From DATLCI01 sp046714215 (GTDB lineage Bacteria; Acidobacteriota; Terriglobia; Terriglobales; Acidobacteriaceae): a stretch of DNA of 22,808 nt. The stretch is taken from NCBI GenBank assembly GCA_046714215.1, contig JBKKBM010000078.1:1-22808 (forward strand), written 5' to 3'. A program made the translations under genes and the position numbers. The notes under the pieces were generated by a model. It had not been told where the DNA came from. It was given only the letters and a program-made list of their open reading frames with translations, and ran no database searches. Of this stretch, positions 1 to 7,596 are shown piece by piece; positions within the stretch are counted from its first letter, which is position 1; each line of letters begins with the position of its first letter.

Positions 1-582
1 GCTTCCATGGTGGTGTGGGAGAACGGCGCCATGAAGAAGTCTGACTACCGCAAGTTCATCATCCGCACCGTCGAAGGCGTGGATGACTTTGCCTCCATGC
101 GTGAGGTCATCACCCGGCGCTACAAACGGCTGCGTGATGCGGAAGCCCCGCTACCCAGCCTGATCCTCATCGACGGTGGCATCGGACAACTTCACGCCGC
201 CGCCCAGGCGCTGGAGGAGGTGGCGGTCACCAATCAGCCGCTGGCGTCCATCGCTAAGAAGGAAGAGATCATTTACGTTCACGGGCAGGAGGATGAGCCC
301 ATCGTGCTCGATCGTCATTCGCCGGTGTTGCACCTGGTGCAGATGATCCGCGACGAATCCCACCGCTTCGCTGTGACTTTTCACCGCAAGCGCCGGCAGA
401 TGCGCGACCGTAAGTCAGAGTTGATGGAAATCCCCGGCATCGGGAGATTGACGATGCAACGCTTGGTCACGCACTTTGGCAGCGAGCGCTCCGTGCGCGA
501 AGCCGACGCGGCCGCTCTGGGCGCGGTGGTCAACCGCAAGCAGGCGGAAGCCATCCTGGAATACTTCCGGAATCTAAACTAG
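1..582 (+). CDS. uvrC: UvrABC system protein C (excinuclease subunit C), 3' part
   Basis: C-terminal 193 residues of UvrC, the nuclease subunit of nucleotide excision repair that cuts on both sides of a lesion marked by UvrA/UvrB. The reading frame is already open at base 1, so the N-terminal GIY-YIG nuclease and the UVR domain lie outside the window. Visible parts are the ASMVVWENG and KKSDYRKF stretch, the RNase H-like endonuclease core with LILIDGGIGQL (about residue 55 of the fragment) and the RDESHRFAVTFHRKRR motif (about residue 118). A terminal helix-hairpin-helix starting at MEIPGIGRLTMQRL follows. The order and content match the family C-terminus. It converges on purQ with only 5 bp between stop codons. 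Identification is firm; only the truncation by the window edge is unusual. Confidence 0.97.
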   Translation, partial: ASMVVWENGAMKKSDYRKFIIRTVEGVDDFASMREVITRRYKRLRDAEAPLPSLILIDGGIGQLHAAAQALEEVAVTNQPLASIAKKEEIIYVHGQEDEPIVLDRHSPVLHLVQMIRDESHRFAVTFHRKRRQMRDRKSELMEIPGIGRLTMQRLVTHFGSERSVREADAAALGAVVNRKQAEAILEYFRNLN

Positions 583-587
583 GCGCT

Positions 588-1283
588 CTACTTGCGAACT
601 GCCGTCCCGATCATCGCCTCGAAGACCTTCAGCCCGTCCGCTGACCCCAGCATCGCTTCGCTGGAACGATCCGGATGCGGCATCATGCCCAGCACATTAC
701 GCCCTTCGTTGCAGATGCCGGCAATGTTGTCCAGAGCGCCGTTGGGATTGGCCTCCGTCGTGACCTCGCCCTCAGGAGTGCAGTAACGGAAGACGACGCG
801 ATCTTCCCGACGCAGCTTACTCAGCGTGTCTGCGTCGGCAAAGTAATTCCCTTCCATGTGCCCGATGGGCATCTGCAAAACACTGCCCTGCCCCAAGTCA
901 TGGGTGAACGGCGTAGCCGTGCTCTCCACCCGCAGGTAGACTTGCTTGCAGATATATTTGAGCCCGGCGTTGCGCATCAACGCGCCCGGCAACAGGCCCG
1001 CCTCGCACAGGATCTGAAATCCGTTGCAGATGCCGATGACCAGGCCGCCCTGCTCCGCAAACTTCTTCACCGATTGCATGATTGGTGCAAACTTGGCGAT
1101 GGCTCCGGTGCGCAGATAATCGCCATAAGCGAAGCCTCCGGGGACGATCACAGCCTCTACCCCTTCGAGGTCGCTCGATTCGTGCCACAGCATCGTGGCC
1201 GGTTGTCCGGCGACGGCGTTCAACGCGTAATAACTGTCATGGTCGCAATTTGAGCCGGGAAAAATGATCACGCCGAATCGCAT
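588..1283 (-). CDS. purQ: Phosphoribosylformylglycinamidine synthase glutaminase subunit PurQ
   Basis: Class I glutamine amidotransferase subunit that releases ammonia from glutamine for PurL in purine synthesis (FGAR to FGAM), acting with PurS and PurL in the cytosol. The 231-residue length is normal for the stand-alone PurQ of the PurSQL type. Visible features are the N-terminal VIIFPGSNCD, the oxyanion strand VPGGFAYGDYLR (residues 48-58), the nucleophile elbow GICNGFQ with Cys86, and MMPHPDR with His203, followed by Glu209. The ATG at 1283 is preceded by AGGAT only a few bases away and by a TAGACT box 7 bases upstream, so the leader may be very short. No purS or purL is adjacent in this window; the upstream neighbour is a divergent lipoprotein gene. 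Confidence 0.96.
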   Translation of the reverse strand: MRFGVIIFPGSNCDHDSYYALNAVAGQPATMLWHESSDLEGVEAVIVPGGFAYGDYLRTGAIAKFAPIMQSVKKFAEQGGLVIGICNGFQILCEAGLLPGALMRNAGLKYICKQVYLRVESTATPFTHDLGQGSVLQMPIGHMEGNYFADADTLSKLRREDRVVFRYCTPEGEVTTEANPNGALDNIAGICNEGRNVLGMMPHPDRSSEAMLGSADGLKVFEAMIGTAVRK

Positions 1284-1446
1284 ATCCTAAAGTCTAGCAT
1301 CTCCATTTGCTCCGCTTCTATGCCTTTGTGCGCCAAGAAGTTAGCGGGGCACAGCGCAGCCCACTCGCCGCACAAAACCTGCATCCGAAAACAAGTTGGA
1401 CATAAACCGTCCACGTTTCTGAACTCACATCTTACGGAGATACACT

Positions 1447-1980
1447 ATGCGTGCAACGCGATTGATCGCTGTTTTAGCAGCGCTGACTTTCATCCTCACC
1501 CTTGGCTGCTCCCAGCAAAGGGCCACAAATCCCTCGGTCAAAGACAATGTCGCGAAGTCGCTCGAACAGGCCGGCTTCCGCGAAGTCAATGTCGATGAAG
1601 ATAAAAACAAGGGCGTCATCACCCTTAAAGGCAAAGTCGGCAGCCAGGACGATAAGTCCCGCGCGGAAGACATCGCCCGTCAGGCCGCCGGCAACAGCGT
1701 GGTCGCCAATGAACTCCTGGTGACCGGCATCAGCGAAGACCGCGCCGAAGACGTCGCCAGCGCCACCGACGACGCCATCGAAGCGGAATTCAATGCTTTG
1801 GTCGAAAGAAACAATATCAAGGACCAGCGCATCCGCTCCGACGCGAAAAACGGCGTCCTCACCCTCACCGGTGATGTGGACACCGCTTCTCAGCGCGCCC
1901 TGGTGGAAAAAGAAGGCGCCCAGATCAAGGGCGTGACCCAGGTCGTGAACAAGCTGGAGATCAAAGCGGCGAAACGCTAG
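1447..1980 (+). CDS. BON-domain lipoprotein (OsmY-like)
   Basis: A 177-residue predicted lipoprotein. The N-terminus has two Arg, a hydrophobic segment (residues 6-19) and a lipobox-like TLGC with Cys21 as the lipidation site. Two BON domains follow, roughly residues 30-95 and 105-175, each with the alpha/beta pattern and the GVITLKGKV or GVLTLTGDV strand and a late V-A-N-E-L or V-V-N-K-L strand. BON domains are thought to bind phospholipid or help stabilise the envelope, and relatives such as OsmY are stress-induced periplasmic proteins. The start is supported by ACGGAGA seven bases upstream. The gene ends at a strong hairpin terminator, so it looks monocistronic. The exact role cannot be read from the sequence. 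Confidence 0.88.
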   Translation: MRATRLIAVLAALTFILTLGCSQQRATNPSVKDNVAKSLEQAGFREVNVDEDKNKGVITLKGKVGSQDDKSRAEDIARQAAGNSVVANELLVTGISEDRAEDVASATDDAIEAEFNALVERNNIKDQRIRSDAKNGVLTLTGDVDTASQRALVEKEGAQIKGVTQVVNKLEIKAAKR

Positions 1981-2008
1981 TCCTTCGCCACTCGCATCCC
2001 GGAATGCA

Positions 2009-2040
2009 AAAGGGAGGGCTTATGCCCTCCCTTTGCTTTT
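2009..2040 (+). terminator. Rho-independent terminator of the BON lipoprotein gene
   Basis: An 11-bp perfect stem, AAAGGGAGGGC (2009-2019) with GCCCTCCCTTT (2024-2034), closes a TTAT loop. It is followed by GCTTTT, starting 28 bases after the lipoprotein stop codon. Confidence 0.85.
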
Positions 2041-2056
2041 GCTCCAGATCTTGCAG

Positions 2057-2160
2057 AGACGTAGCTTGCTACGTCTTAAGCCCGAAGGACACCCGCCAGT
2101 GACCCGTCACAAAGGGCCGGGTCACCGCGCAAACACGACTAAATCCCGTCAGGGACGCCC
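2057..2160. repeat. Cluster of intergenic palindromes (REP-like)
   Basis: Several inverted repeats sit between the lipoprotein terminator and the stop of the ThDP enzyme. A 9-bp stem AGACGTAGC/GCTACGTCT with a 2-base TT loop lies at 2057-2076. GTGACCC pairs with GGGTCAC around 2099-2125. TCCC pairs with GGGA around a GTCA loop near 2143-2154. The 9-bp-stem, 2-base-loop design is the same as at 6012-6031, although the sequence differs. This resembles dispersed REP-type elements; only genome-wide copy number can confirm it. Confidence 0.55.
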
Positions 2161-2162
2161 GC

Positions 2163-4691
2163 TCACACCCCTACAAGCTTCCGCTGCTTTGTCATCCGCT
2201 GCTCCCGCTCCTTGGCAAAGCGCTGTACGGCTTTGAAGATTGAAGCGCCATCCAGCTTCGCCTCAGCGATCACGTCCGGCTCCAGGCCGCCGGTCAGCCA
2301 TTCGTTGTCCTGATCAGACGTGAGCGAGTATGCGTCCGTCAACGGCCCGGAATCACGGATGGGCCACATGCGGCGCGTGCCCGTAGTCACAAACATCAGG
2401 TCATATAGCGCCTCGGGCGGTAGCACGGAGTTGCGGTACGACTCAGGTTGCCGGTCGAAGAGCTCTTCGCTGATCGCGGAGATTACTTTTACGTTGATAC
2501 CCGCCTCGTCGAGTTTGGGAATGATGCTAAGCACATTGTTTGTAGAGCTGGAGCCCTGCGCGACGACGTACCCATGCTTCGGCTTATCCGGCGCGAAATC
2601 ACGGATCACGTACAGCCCCTTGGCCGCGGCTTTGATGTCCGTGTCCGCAAACTTGCTGCGGTCGGCAACCTTGAAGTCCGGGCGTGCTACTTCGATGCTG
2701 ATGATACCCACCTTCTGCTCACGGGCGGCGATCTCGGCCGCGGCAAAGTATCCCGGCGCCACGTCGTTGTAGTCCCAGAAACTGAGATGGATGGTCTGCC
2801 CGCGCGGAAACAGCTTCCACACTTGGGGCGCAAAAATGCCAAAGTGGGTGCGAGCGTCGGCCGCGGTCTCGGGTCCGGAGTGGCCGGCCAGGATGTGCAG
2901 CACGCCGGTACGGAAGACACTATCTTGATTCTGCTGGCTCCACACGCGGGCGGGCAGATACATCAGCGGCGTGAAGGCGCCGTACGTACCGCTCAGCGCC
3001 CACACCCCGGCAAACTTCTTGGGATCGACGCTCGTGCTCTGGCTCACCAGTCCGATGGCGGTAGAGACATTCCCTGCCTCCTGGATGGCGGCCTTGAGGC
3101 GCGTACCCAGGGGGTTCTGTTCCGGGTCGTAATGTCCCCAAAGCGCGCCGTGCTCCACGTTGATGGACTCGGACAGGTCAGCCGCGGCCGTAATGAAGCG
3201 GTTCCCGGTGACATAGTTCAGCCACTTGATGAATTCCGAGATACCGCGGCGAGCGCCGGCAGCCTCGCCGGCCTTGCGGAAGAGGGTGATCTCCACCTGC
3301 TTCTCCGCGCCGGAGACGCTGTTCTTGACCGTAACCTTCTGGGGCTCGGTGGGAAGATTGGCCACCCGAAGACGCTCATCGAGGAAGGGATCTTGCTTCG
3401 CATCGATGCGGAGCGGCACGTCGTCCTTCACCGTGTCACCGATCTGCACCAGGCGGTCCGCCAGCCAGTCTCCGAGACCATCCTTATCGAGCACCGACAT
3501 CGCCTTATCGATGTTGGTCTTGAACTGGATCAAGCGCTCGCGCTCTTCCTTCACCGCGCCGTTGCGAATGCCCTCAAACTCGATACCAAACTTTTCCTCA
3601 AAGGTTCGCGCGATGGCCACGAAGTAATCCGAGTTCATCTTCATCGCGTAGGGATGGCTCTTGTAACTGACGAGCTGGTCGCCATCGCCGGGGATCTTAC
3701 CGTTCGCCGCAGCCGGCCAGTAGCCCTTGACCGTCTTGCCGATGACGACCATGGGGCGCCGGTCCGCGGGGTCCCACTCTTCCATGGCCTTCAGCACGCC
3801 GACGACCTGGCTGTAGTCGTTCCCGTTTTCAATGGTGAAGACGTTCCACCCGTACGAACTCCATTGCGCGGCCATGTCATAGCCTGCGCCGTATTTCTCC
3901 GGGATCACGCCGCCGATCAGCGAATCATCGATGCCCGCATTGTTGTAGGAGATGAGAACCCGCAGCCGCTTGCCCACCTGCAGCGCCAGCGCCTGCGTCT
4001 TCAACTCCTGCGCGTGGCCTTCGGTCATCGCGAATTCGCCCTCAAAGGCAACCACCTTCGGCGAATTCATGGTGGACGCACCCACAATGTCCCAGAACGC
4101 GGCCTTGCCTGCCGCCGTTGCCAGCCCCACGCCCGACGGCCCGCCGTTCACGTCATTGGTTACATCGGTCGATTCAGCGTGTCCCTGCAAGGCGCGAATA
4201 CCGCGAATCTTCGCCTGGGCAAACAGCGGATGGTCCGCCAATCCGGCGTCTTTGAGCAGCGTCTTCAGCGCGCCCTGACCGCGGCGGAATCCCAACGCAT
4301 CGATGGGCAGGATCGCCGTGTGCGGATCCACAAAATATCGCTTGTCGCCGGTCGCCTCATAGCGACGCGCCATCGCGTGGCCCATGATCATCCACAGCGC
4401 GTAGCCGGTCGGGATGTTGTGCCCACCCGCCAGCATGAATTTGTCCGTGTAAGGATGCTTTGGCCGACGATAGTCGTAACGCAGGCCACCCAACTCCGGC
4501 CCGGCCAGGTGCGCGGCCACGTTGTACGGCGTATACGCCAACGGTCCGCCAAAGTGTCCGGTCTGCGCGTAATTCCCCAGTAGCGTGAGGGTCATACACG
4601 TCAGAAAGCCGACGTCTTCCATGCGCTGGCGATCGAAGTCCGTATCCAATGGTTCGACGGCAGTCTGTCTCAAGGGTGTGGCCACAGCCAT
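2163..4691 (-). CDS. Transketolase-family thiamine-diphosphate enzyme (transketolase / AceE-like E1)
   Basis: An 842-residue ThDP-dependent enzyme, longer than classical transketolase (about 660) and close to homodimeric pyruvate dehydrogenase E1 (about 890). The N-terminal ThDP-binding half shows DKFMLAGGH (His91), GHAEST...GGPSGVGLATAAG (170-195) and a cofactor motif reading FEGE (216-219) then NN (250-251), where most relatives have GDG then N. A KTVKGYWP segment (319-326) resembles both families. The pyrimidine-binding half begins near residue 485, with AADLSES (503-509), a candidate catalytic Glu538 in IQEAGN, and GHSGPE (603-608). A C-terminal transketolase-type domain ends the protein. 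The ATG at 4691 has GGGGAG upstream at workable spacing. It lies 54 bp downstream of an aminotransferase gene on the same strand, suggesting cotranscription. Substrate is undecided: sugar phosphate or 2-oxoacid. Confidence 0.78.
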   Translation of the reverse strand: MAVATPLRQTAVEPLDTDFDRQRMEDVGFLTCMTLTLLGNYAQTGHFGGPLAYTPYNVAAHLAGPELGGLRYDYRRPKHPYTDKFMLAGGHNIPTGYALWMIMGHAMARRYEATGDKRYFVDPHTAILPIDALGFRRGQGALKTLLKDAGLADHPLFAQAKIRGIRALQGHAESTDVTNDVNGGPSGVGLATAAGKAAFWDIVGASTMNSPKVVAFEGEFAMTEGHAQELKTQALALQVGKRLRVLISYNNAGIDDSLIGGVIPEKYGAGYDMAAQWSSYGWNVFTIENGNDYSQVVGVLKAMEEWDPADRRPMVVIGKTVKGYWPAAANGKIPGDGDQLVSYKSHPYAMKMNSDYFVAIARTFEEKFGIEFEGIRNGAVKEERERLIQFKTNIDKAMSVLDKDGLGDWLADRLVQIGDTVKDDVPLRIDAKQDPFLDERLRVANLPTEPQKVTVKNSVSGAEKQVEITLFRKAGEAAGARRGISEFIKWLNYVTGNRFITAAADLSESINVEHGALWGHYDPEQNPLGTRLKAAIQEAGNVSTAIGLVSQSTSVDPKKFAGVWALSGTYGAFTPLMYLPARVWSQQNQDSVFRTGVLHILAGHSGPETAADARTHFGIFAPQVWKLFPRGQTIHLSFWDYNDVAPGYFAAAEIAAREQKVGIISIEVARPDFKVADRSKFADTDIKAAAKGLYVIRDFAPDKPKHGYVVAQGSSSTNNVLSIIPKLDEAGINVKVISAISEELFDRQPESYRNSVLPPEALYDLMFVTTGTRRMWPIRDSGPLTDAYSLTSDQDNEWLTGGLEPDVIAEAKLDGASIFKAVQRFAKEREQRMTKQRKLVGV

Positions 4692-4745
4692 ATTTTCGAT
4701 TCTCCCCGGTCTTCTCGAATCAGAAGTCTTGCGGATTTTTTGGAA

Positions 4746-5936
4746 TCAGAAGTTCTTGTTCGCGAACGCTTCTACCCGGTCCAGCGCTTTGTTGATGTTC
4801 ACAATGGAATTCGCGATGGAGAAGCGAATGTAGCCCTCACCATATTCGCCGAAAGCCGTGCCGGAAAGACAGGCGACGCCGGCCTCTTGCAGGATCGCGT
4901 CCGCGAGTTTCTTCGACGGCCAGCCGGTCTTGGTGATGTTGGGAAATACGTAGAAAGCGCCCTTGGGCGTGCGGCAAGAGAATCCCTTGATGCGATTCAG
5001 CCGCTCCACCACCACATCCCGGCGCTGGAGGAAGTGCTTGCACATCTCTTCCACCGACGCCTGGTCCCCGGTCAGCGCCTCAATGCCGGCCTGCTGGGTG
5101 AAGCTCGCCGTGCAGGAGTTGGAATTCGTCTGCAGCCGCGCGATGTGCTGCGCCAGGTCCGCCCGCATCACCCCGTAGCCCATGCGCCATCCCGTCATCG
5201 CATAGGTCTTGGAGAATCCGTCCAACAGGATGGTTCGGTCCTTGAATCCGGGGATTGACATGATGGAAAAATGCTCGCCCTCAAACACCAGGCGGCTGTA
5301 GATCTCGTCGGATAGCACCATGATGTCGCGTTCGCCTATGGCCGCCGCCACCGCGCGCACATCCGCCTCCGACATCACCCCACCCGTCGGATTATGCGGA
5401 GAATTCAGGATGATGAGTTTCGTCCGGTCGGTGATCAGCGCCTTTAACTCACTTACGTCGAAGCTGAAGTCTTTCTCCTCCTTCAGCTTGATGGGGACCG
5501 CCGTGCCCCCGAGAAAGTGGATCATCGATTCATAGATGGGGAAACCGGGGTTCGGATAAATGACCTCATCCCCTTCTTCAATCATGGCCAGCATCGTGAA
5601 GAAAATGATTGGTTTACCGCCCGGCACTACGACCACCTCTTCCGGCTTGACCTCCACTTTGCGCGTCTCTGCAACGTAGTTGGCAATGGTCTGCCGCAAC
5701 TCCGGCAGCCCCGCCGAGGGGCCGTAGTGCGTCCAGCCACCCTGAAGCGCTTTTACGCCGGCGTCGATCACATTCGCGGGCGTATCAAAATCAGGCTCGC
5801 CAATCTCCAGGTGGACGATATCTTTGCCCTGCGCTTCCAGGGCGCGAGCCTTCACCAGTACCTCGAAGGCGGTCTCCGTACCCAACCGTTGCATGCGGCG
5901 GGCAAGCTTTAATTCACTAACAGTAGTGTTCGGCAT
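4746..5936 (-). CDS. Class I/II pyridoxal-phosphate aminotransferase (AspC-like)
   Basis: A 396-residue fold-type I aminotransferase, normal length for the aspartate aminotransferase Ib group. Visible PLP-site elements are EIGEPDFDTP (44-53), PGGKPI near 105, NSPHNPTGG with Asn182, SDEIYS with Asp210 and Tyr213, and SKTYAMTGWRMGY with Schiff-base Lys243 and Arg251. The substrate-carboxylate arginine is Arg371 in YIRFS. Members of this group use aspartate, aromatic or other amino acids with 2-oxoglutarate, and the sequence alone does not decide between them. It is the first gene of a probable two-gene unit with the ThDP enzyme. An 11-bp direct repeat (GAATCAGAAGT) covers its stop codon and recurs 26 bp further on. 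A TATAAT box lies 18 bases upstream of the ATG, and only a weak GGA serves as ribosome site. Confidence 0.9.
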   Translation of the reverse strand: MPNTTVSELKLARRMQRLGTETAFEVLVKARALEAQGKDIVHLEIGEPDFDTPANVIDAGVKALQGGWTHYGPSAGLPELRQTIANYVAETRKVEVKPEEVVVVPGGKPIIFFTMLAMIEEGDEVIYPNPGFPIYESMIHFLGGTAVPIKLKEEKDFSFDVSELKALITDRTKLIILNSPHNPTGGVMSEADVRAVAAAIGERDIMVLSDEIYSRLVFEGEHFSIMSIPGFKDRTILLDGFSKTYAMTGWRMGYGVMRADLAQHIARLQTNSNSCTASFTQQAGIEALTGDQASVEEMCKHFLQRRDVVVERLNRIKGFSCRTPKGAFYVFPNITKTGWPSKKLADAILQEAGVACLSGTAFGEYGEGYIRFSIANSIVNINKALDRVEAFANKNF

Positions 5937-5954
5937 AGGGTTTCCAAACCCATA

Positions 5955-5960
5955 ATTATA
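5955..5960 (-). promoter_or_regulatory. Possible -10 box of the aminotransferase gene
   Basis: A perfect TATAAT on the minus strand lies 18 bases before the ATG at 5936. No good -35 hexamer is seen at 16-18 bp. If it is used, the leader would be only about 11 bases. Confidence 0.45.
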
Positions 5961-6011
5961 GCGGTCGTCGGTGATTCTTGCTGCGTGATTTTTGTCGAGA
6001 CGTATAGTCAG

Positions 6012-6174
6012 GGCACGGCTTCAGCCGTGCCAATTCGCGTGCGAAAAGCTTTCAGGGTTCAGCCCGAAGGGCGACTGCCAATAGCCCGGCACGAAGTGCT
6101 GGGTCTGCGGCATATCCATGAGTCCCTTTAGGAACGACTGATCAGATTTGAAACGTGAGAAGGCGCGAAGCGCC
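6012..6174. repeat. Array of short hairpins with GAA triloops (REP-like cluster)
   Basis: Four clean hairpins fall within 165 bp of non-coding DNA. GGCACGGCT/AGCCGTGCC lies at 6012-6031 with a 2-base loop. GCCC-GAA-GGGC lies at 6062-6072. CCCGGCAC-GAA-GTGCTGGG lies at 6085-6103 with one G-T pair. GGCGC-GAA-GCGCC lies at 6162-6174. Three share a GAA triloop while their stems differ, which suggests a structure-conserved family rather than simple duplication. A reading frame crosses the region, but it overlaps the glycosyltransferase gene and has no coding support. Confidence 0.6.
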
Positions 6175-6189
6175 GACATTGCGAAGTGC

Positions 6190-7170
6190 CTATTCGTTGA
6201 CGGCGGTCTCTTCGCTGGGCTTGGTCCGCAGTACGCGGTCAATGGCGTAAGGCGCGCGTTGCGTGGGCTCGTGATAATGCCGGACCTGCATCTCACCCAG
6301 TAGTCCCAGGGCCAGCAACTGCACGCCGGCCAGCAGCAGCACGGCAGACGCGATCAACAGCGGACCATGCTCAGTCATGACATGTACATGCCAGAAGACC
6401 TTCGCGCTCATGAGATATAGCGCGATCATCGAGCCCAGCCCGATCGCCAGCACGCCTACCGTGCCGAAGAAGTGCAGCGGCCGCGAAAGGTAGCGCAGCA
6501 GGAAGCGGATGGTGATGAGGTCGAAAAACACGCGGAAGGTGCGGGTGATGCCGTAATGCGAGACGCCCCGCTCGCGGTTACGGTTCTTGATAGGGATTTC
6601 GACGATGCTCGCGCCCAGCCAGCTGGCCAGCGCCGGAATGAAGCGGTGCAATTCCCCGTAGAGCGGGATTTGGTGCAGGATATCGCTGCGGTACGCTTTG
6701 AACGTCGTGCCAAAATCGTGGATATCCACGCCGCTTAACTTGGCCATCAGCCAGTTGGCGATGCGTGAAGGTATCCGGCGCATCACAAAGTTATCCATGC
6801 GCTGCTTACGCCATCCGCTGACGACGTCGTAACCTTCCGCTAACTTTTCCAGGAACAGCGGGATGTCTTCGGGGTCGTGCTGCAGGTCGCCATCCATGGC
6901 GATGATGTACTCGCCCTGCGCATGGTCAAAGCCCGCAGCTAGCGCTGAAGTCTGGCCAAAGTTGCGGCGCAGCTTCACCACCGCTACCCGGCTATCCACC
7001 GCCAGGATCTCACGCAGCACCGGGAAGGTCCGGTCAGAGCTGCCATCATCCACAAAGACCAGCTCAAAACTGTCACCCGTCGCCTCCATGACCGCCTTCA
7101 GGCGGTCATACAGCGCGGTCACGTTTTCCTCTTCGTTGTGAAAAGGGACGACGATGGAATACTTAAGCAT
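6190..7170 (-). CDS. Family 2 glycosyltransferase, DPM1/GtrB/ArnC type, membrane-anchored
   Basis: A 326-residue GT-A glycosyltransferase that probably loads a sugar onto a polyprenyl phosphate at the inner membrane face. The N-terminus SIVVPFHNEEENV is typical. FVDDGSSD (residues 39-46) binds the nucleotide, LRRNFGQTSALAAGFDHAQG (68-86) is a family hallmark, and AMDGDLQHDPEDI (91-103) holds the DxD metal-binding motif. GTTFKAYRSDIL (154-165) follows. Two hydrophobic segments, about 233-257 and 268-292, form the C-terminal anchor as in GtrB and ArnC. A TATAAT box lies 11 bases upstream of the ATG, and no Shine-Dalgarno sequence is evident. It is 90 bp downstream of the PilZ gene on the same strand and could be read through from it. 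The sugar is not determinable. Confidence 0.9.
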   Translation of the reverse strand: MLKYSIVVPFHNEEENVTALYDRLKAVMEATGDSFELVFVDDGSSDRTFPVLREILAVDSRVAVVKLRRNFGQTSALAAGFDHAQGEYIIAMDGDLQHDPEDIPLFLEKLAEGYDVVSGWRKQRMDNFVMRRIPSRIANWLMAKLSGVDIHDFGTTFKAYRSDILHQIPLYGELHRFIPALASWLGASIVEIPIKNRNRERGVSHYGITRTFRVFFDLITIRFLLRYLSRPLHFFGTVGVLAIGLGSMIALYLMSAKVFWHVHVMTEHGPLLIASAVLLLAGVQLLALGLLGEMQVRHYHEPTQRAPYAIDRVLRTKPSEETAVNE

Positions 7171-7181
7171 GCAGTTTGGTC

Positions 7182-7187
7182 ATTATA
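7182..7187 (-). promoter_or_regulatory. Possible -10 box of the glycosyltransferase gene
   Basis: A perfect TATAAT on the minus strand lies 11 bases before the ATG at 7170. No convincing -35 is present. If it is active, the transcript would start about five bases before the start codon. Confidence 0.4.
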
Positions 7188-7260
7188 AACGGTCGGAGGA
7201 GGGATTCCAGCCGGGAAAATACGCCGCCGTCACCACCAAGCCAATCGGCAGAATGGCCGC

Positions 7261-7596
7261 CTAATCCCGCTTCAGTTCAGCCTCGATCGCGTCCTGGTCA
7301 GTCTCGGCGATGTCCACGAATTCCACGCCGATCCCCACCCCTTCCAGGCAGTAGCGGACCTCCGCGCGGGTGTGGACGTGAACGTCGGTCCGCACCAGCC
7401 GGAAGTTGATCTTAAGCACCGCTCCTTGGGGAAAATACCGGGCCGTGTTGATGAACATTCCCTGGGTGCTGATGTCTGGGACCTTGACCGGGATCTCCTG
7501 GTTAGACCCTTCGAAAGTGATGCGCAGGTCCGTATAGCCACGGTATCGGCTGTTGTCCCGCGTGGATACGCCTGTCTTGGGGGCGGAACTACTCAT
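7261..7596 (-). CDS. PilZ-domain protein (c-di-GMP binding)
   Basis: A 111-residue single-domain PilZ protein. Both halves of the c-di-GMP signature are visible: RDNSR (Arg13xxxArg17) and DISTQG (Asp41-x-Ser-x-x-Gly46). The beta-barrel pattern ends in GVGIGVEFVDI. PilZ proteins bind cyclic di-GMP and adjust motility, pili, exopolysaccharide or secretion. The open frame extends to 7707, but that extension overlaps the upstream ATPase gene. The ATG at 7596 shares four bases (ATGA) with the ATPase stop codon, which fits translational coupling and decides the start. Coupling to a PilB/GspE-type ATPase suggests it acts on the same pilus or secretion machine; this is inferred from position. Confidence 0.88.
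   Translation of the reverse strand: MSSSAPKTGVSTRDNSRYRGYTDLRITFEGSNQEIPVKVPDISTQGMFINTARYFPQGAVLKINFRLVRTDVHVHTRAEVRYCLEGVGIGVEFVDIAETDQDAIEAELKRD

Noticed and set aside
675..1253. 192-codon plus-strand frame
   Set aside because: It is antisense to purQ and has no motif or ribosome site.
2448..4583. 711-codon open frame on the plus strand
   Set aside because: It is antisense to the transketolase-type enzyme, has Arg/His/Leu-rich low-information composition and no family motif. It is a GC-bias shadow.
6021..6296. 91-codon frame on the minus strand
   Set aside because: It consists of the hairpin array plus the 3' end of the glycosyltransferase gene in another frame; no ribosome site.
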